Source of the DNA: Thermoanaerobacteraceae bacterium
GTDB lineage: Bacteria > Bacillota > Desulfotomaculia > Desulfotomaculales > Ammonificaceae
Reading direction: 5' to 3'
Length of the DNA stretch: 6,079 bases
Assembly (NCBI GenBank): GCA_030016455.1
Contig: JASEJH010000021.1
Location: forward strand, 1 to 6,079
Part shown: positions 5,097 through 6,079 of the stretch, in pieces
How the letters are laid out: every line of letters begins with the position of its first letter
How positions within the stretch are numbered: position 1 is the stretch's first letter
Made by a program: the position numbers and the translations under genes
Notes under the pieces: model-generated
What the model saw: only the letters and a program-made list of their open reading frames with translations
The model's database searches: none
Told to the model about the DNA's origin: nothing

Positions 5097-6079
5097 ATGC
5101 CGAGGATCGGGGTTTTCGTCTGCTGGTGCGGTTCAAATATCGGCGGGGTCCTGGACTGTCCGGAGCTCGCCCGGGTGGCGGGTTCCTTCCCCGGGGTGGT
5201 CTTCAGCACGGATTACAAGTATGTCTGTTCCGACCCGGGCCAGAATCTGATCGTACAAGCGGTCAAGGAGCACGGGCTCAACCGGGTGGTGGTGGCGTCC
5301 TGTTCGCCGCGGCTTCACGAGGAAACCTTCCGCCAGGCGCTCCGGCGTGCCGGTCTCAACCCGTATTTTCTGGAAATGGCCAACCTGCGGGAGCACTGTT
5401 CCTGGGTGCATCCGGATGCCCAGGAGGCGGCTCAGCGAAAAGCGATTGACCTGGTGCGGCGCGCGGTGGCCAAGGCGGCGTTGCTTGAACCCCTCAGCCC
5501 GGGCCGGATCCCGGTTATCAAGCGGTGCCTGGTGATCGGCGGGGGTATCGCCGGAATCCAGGCCGCTCTGGATATCGCCGATGCCGGGCTGGAAGTCGTG
5601 CTCGTCGAGCGGGAACCCACCATCGGCGGAAACATGGTGAAGCTGGACAAAACCTTTCCGACGCTGGATTGTTCGGCCTGTATCAGTACGCCGAAGATGG
5701 TGGCCGTGGCGCAGCACCCTGGAATCAAGCTTTACACCTATGCCGAGGTGGAGGAAATCAGCGGCTACATCGGAAACTTCAAGGTGCGCATCCGCCAGAA
5801 GGCCCGGTACGTTGACCATTCCAAGTGCACCGGCTGCGGCACCTGCTGGACCAGGTGTCCGACCAGCGTGCCGGACGAATTTAACATGGGGCTCGGCGAG
5901 CGGGCGGCGATTTACATCCCCTTTCCCCAGGCGGTGCCGAACAAACCGGTGATTGACGCCGCGCACTGCCGCCAGCTTATAAAGGGCAAATGCGGTATCT
6001 GCGCGAAGCATTGTCCGGCGGAGGCGATTGATTACAAGCAGCGGGATGAAGTCTTTGAGGTGGAGGTCGGGGCGATCGT
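5097..6079 (+). CDS. hdrA: Heterodisulfide reductase-like flavoprotein subunit A, partial (3' end outside window)
   Basis: The ATG at 5097 opens 327 codons with no stop before the window edge, about half of a usual HdrA of roughly 650 residues. HdrA is the FAD subunit, proposed to bifurcate electrons in HdrABC complexes. The N-terminal domain has the family's CWCGSNI (C9, C11), YVCSDPGQ (C44), ASCSPRLHEETFR (C69) and EHCSWVH (C101). A Rossmann FAD site GGGIAG is at 148-153, continuing to VLVEREPTIGGNM. DCSACISTPKM (C192, C195) matches the family's inserted cysteine segment. A ferredoxin motif CTGCGTCWTRCP follows (C244, C247, C250, C254). The last recognisable element is C291 with CGICAKHCP (C299, C302, C306), a second cluster with a wider first spacing. 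No in-frame TGA suggests selenocysteine in this part. It is the third gene of the operon, 16 bases after hdrB. The NAD(P)H-, hydrogenase- or MvhD-linked partner is not visible. Confidence 0.94.
   Translation, partial: MPRIGVFVCWCGSNIGGVLDCPELARVAGSFPGVVFSTDYKYVCSDPGQNLIVQAVKEHGLNRVVVASCSPRLHEETFRQALRRAGLNPYFLEMANLREHCSWVHPDAQEAAQRKAIDLVRRAVAKAALLEPLSPGRIPVIKRCLVIGGGIAGIQAALDIADAGLEVVLVEREPTIGGNMVKLDKTFPTLDCSACISTPKMVAVAQHPGIKLYTYAEVEEISGYIGNFKVRIRQKARYVDHSKCTGCGTCWTRCPTSVPDEFNMGLGERAAIYIPFPQAVPNKPVIDAAHCRQLIKGKCGICAKHCPAEAIDYKQRDEVFEVEVGAI

Noticed and set aside
5133..6011. 292-codon minus-strand frame opposite hdrA
   Set aside because: The plus strand encodes the HdrA N-terminal half with conserved cysteines and an FAD site; the antisense product is rich in H and R, with no known domain.

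Overview
The window looks like chromosome from an endospore-forming, strictly anaerobic, GC-rich member of the Clostridia. This is inferred from a small gene matching the sporulation peptide SpoVM, GGAGG-type ribosome binding sites with frequent GTG/TTG starts, and a heterodisulfide-reductase (Hdr) gene set. The combination would fit the Desulfotomaculum/Pelotomaculum/Desulforudis/Moorella type of organism, but I cannot name the species.

Left part (minus strand, 166-2872): an HD-superfamily hydrolase gene is followed after 16 bases by rnr, encoding the 3'-5' exoribonuclease RNase R. Both longest-possible reading frames start too far upstream. Shine-Dalgarno placement moves the HD start to GTG at 2872 and the rnr start to TTG at 2304. 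Bases 1-165, beyond the rnr stop, hold no gene I can support but contain inverted repeats.

Middle (2873-3659): a mostly non-coding divergent region. It holds five copies of a short CCAGCACTCA-type motif in both orientations, which form a perfect 15-bp and a perfect 12-bp inverted repeat. After this comes a 21-codon gene at 3375-3440 that I recognise as spoVM, then weak terminator-like hairpins with T-runs, then a promoter candidate (TTGACA, 16 bases, TATCTT) with a palindrome at the expected transcription start of the next operon.

Right part (plus strand, 3660 to the edge): a tight hdrC-hdrB-hdrA operon. hdrC and hdrB overlap by 4 bases (ATGA), and hdrA starts 16 bases after hdrB and runs off the window after 327 codons. 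HdrC carries two [4Fe-4S] motifs, HdrB two CCG (non-cubane cluster) domains, and HdrA the FAD-binding and ferredoxin-like part of a flavin-based electron-bifurcating subunit. The three products should form a cytoplasmic electron-transfer complex passing electrons HdrA (flavin) to HdrC to HdrB. In a spore-forming bacterium it is unlikely to reduce CoM-S-S-CoB, and its partner genes lie beyond the right edge.

The most notable items are the tiny spoVM gene and the cluster of alternative-pairing inverted repeats. No CRISPR array, transposase, tRNA or rRNA is visible.
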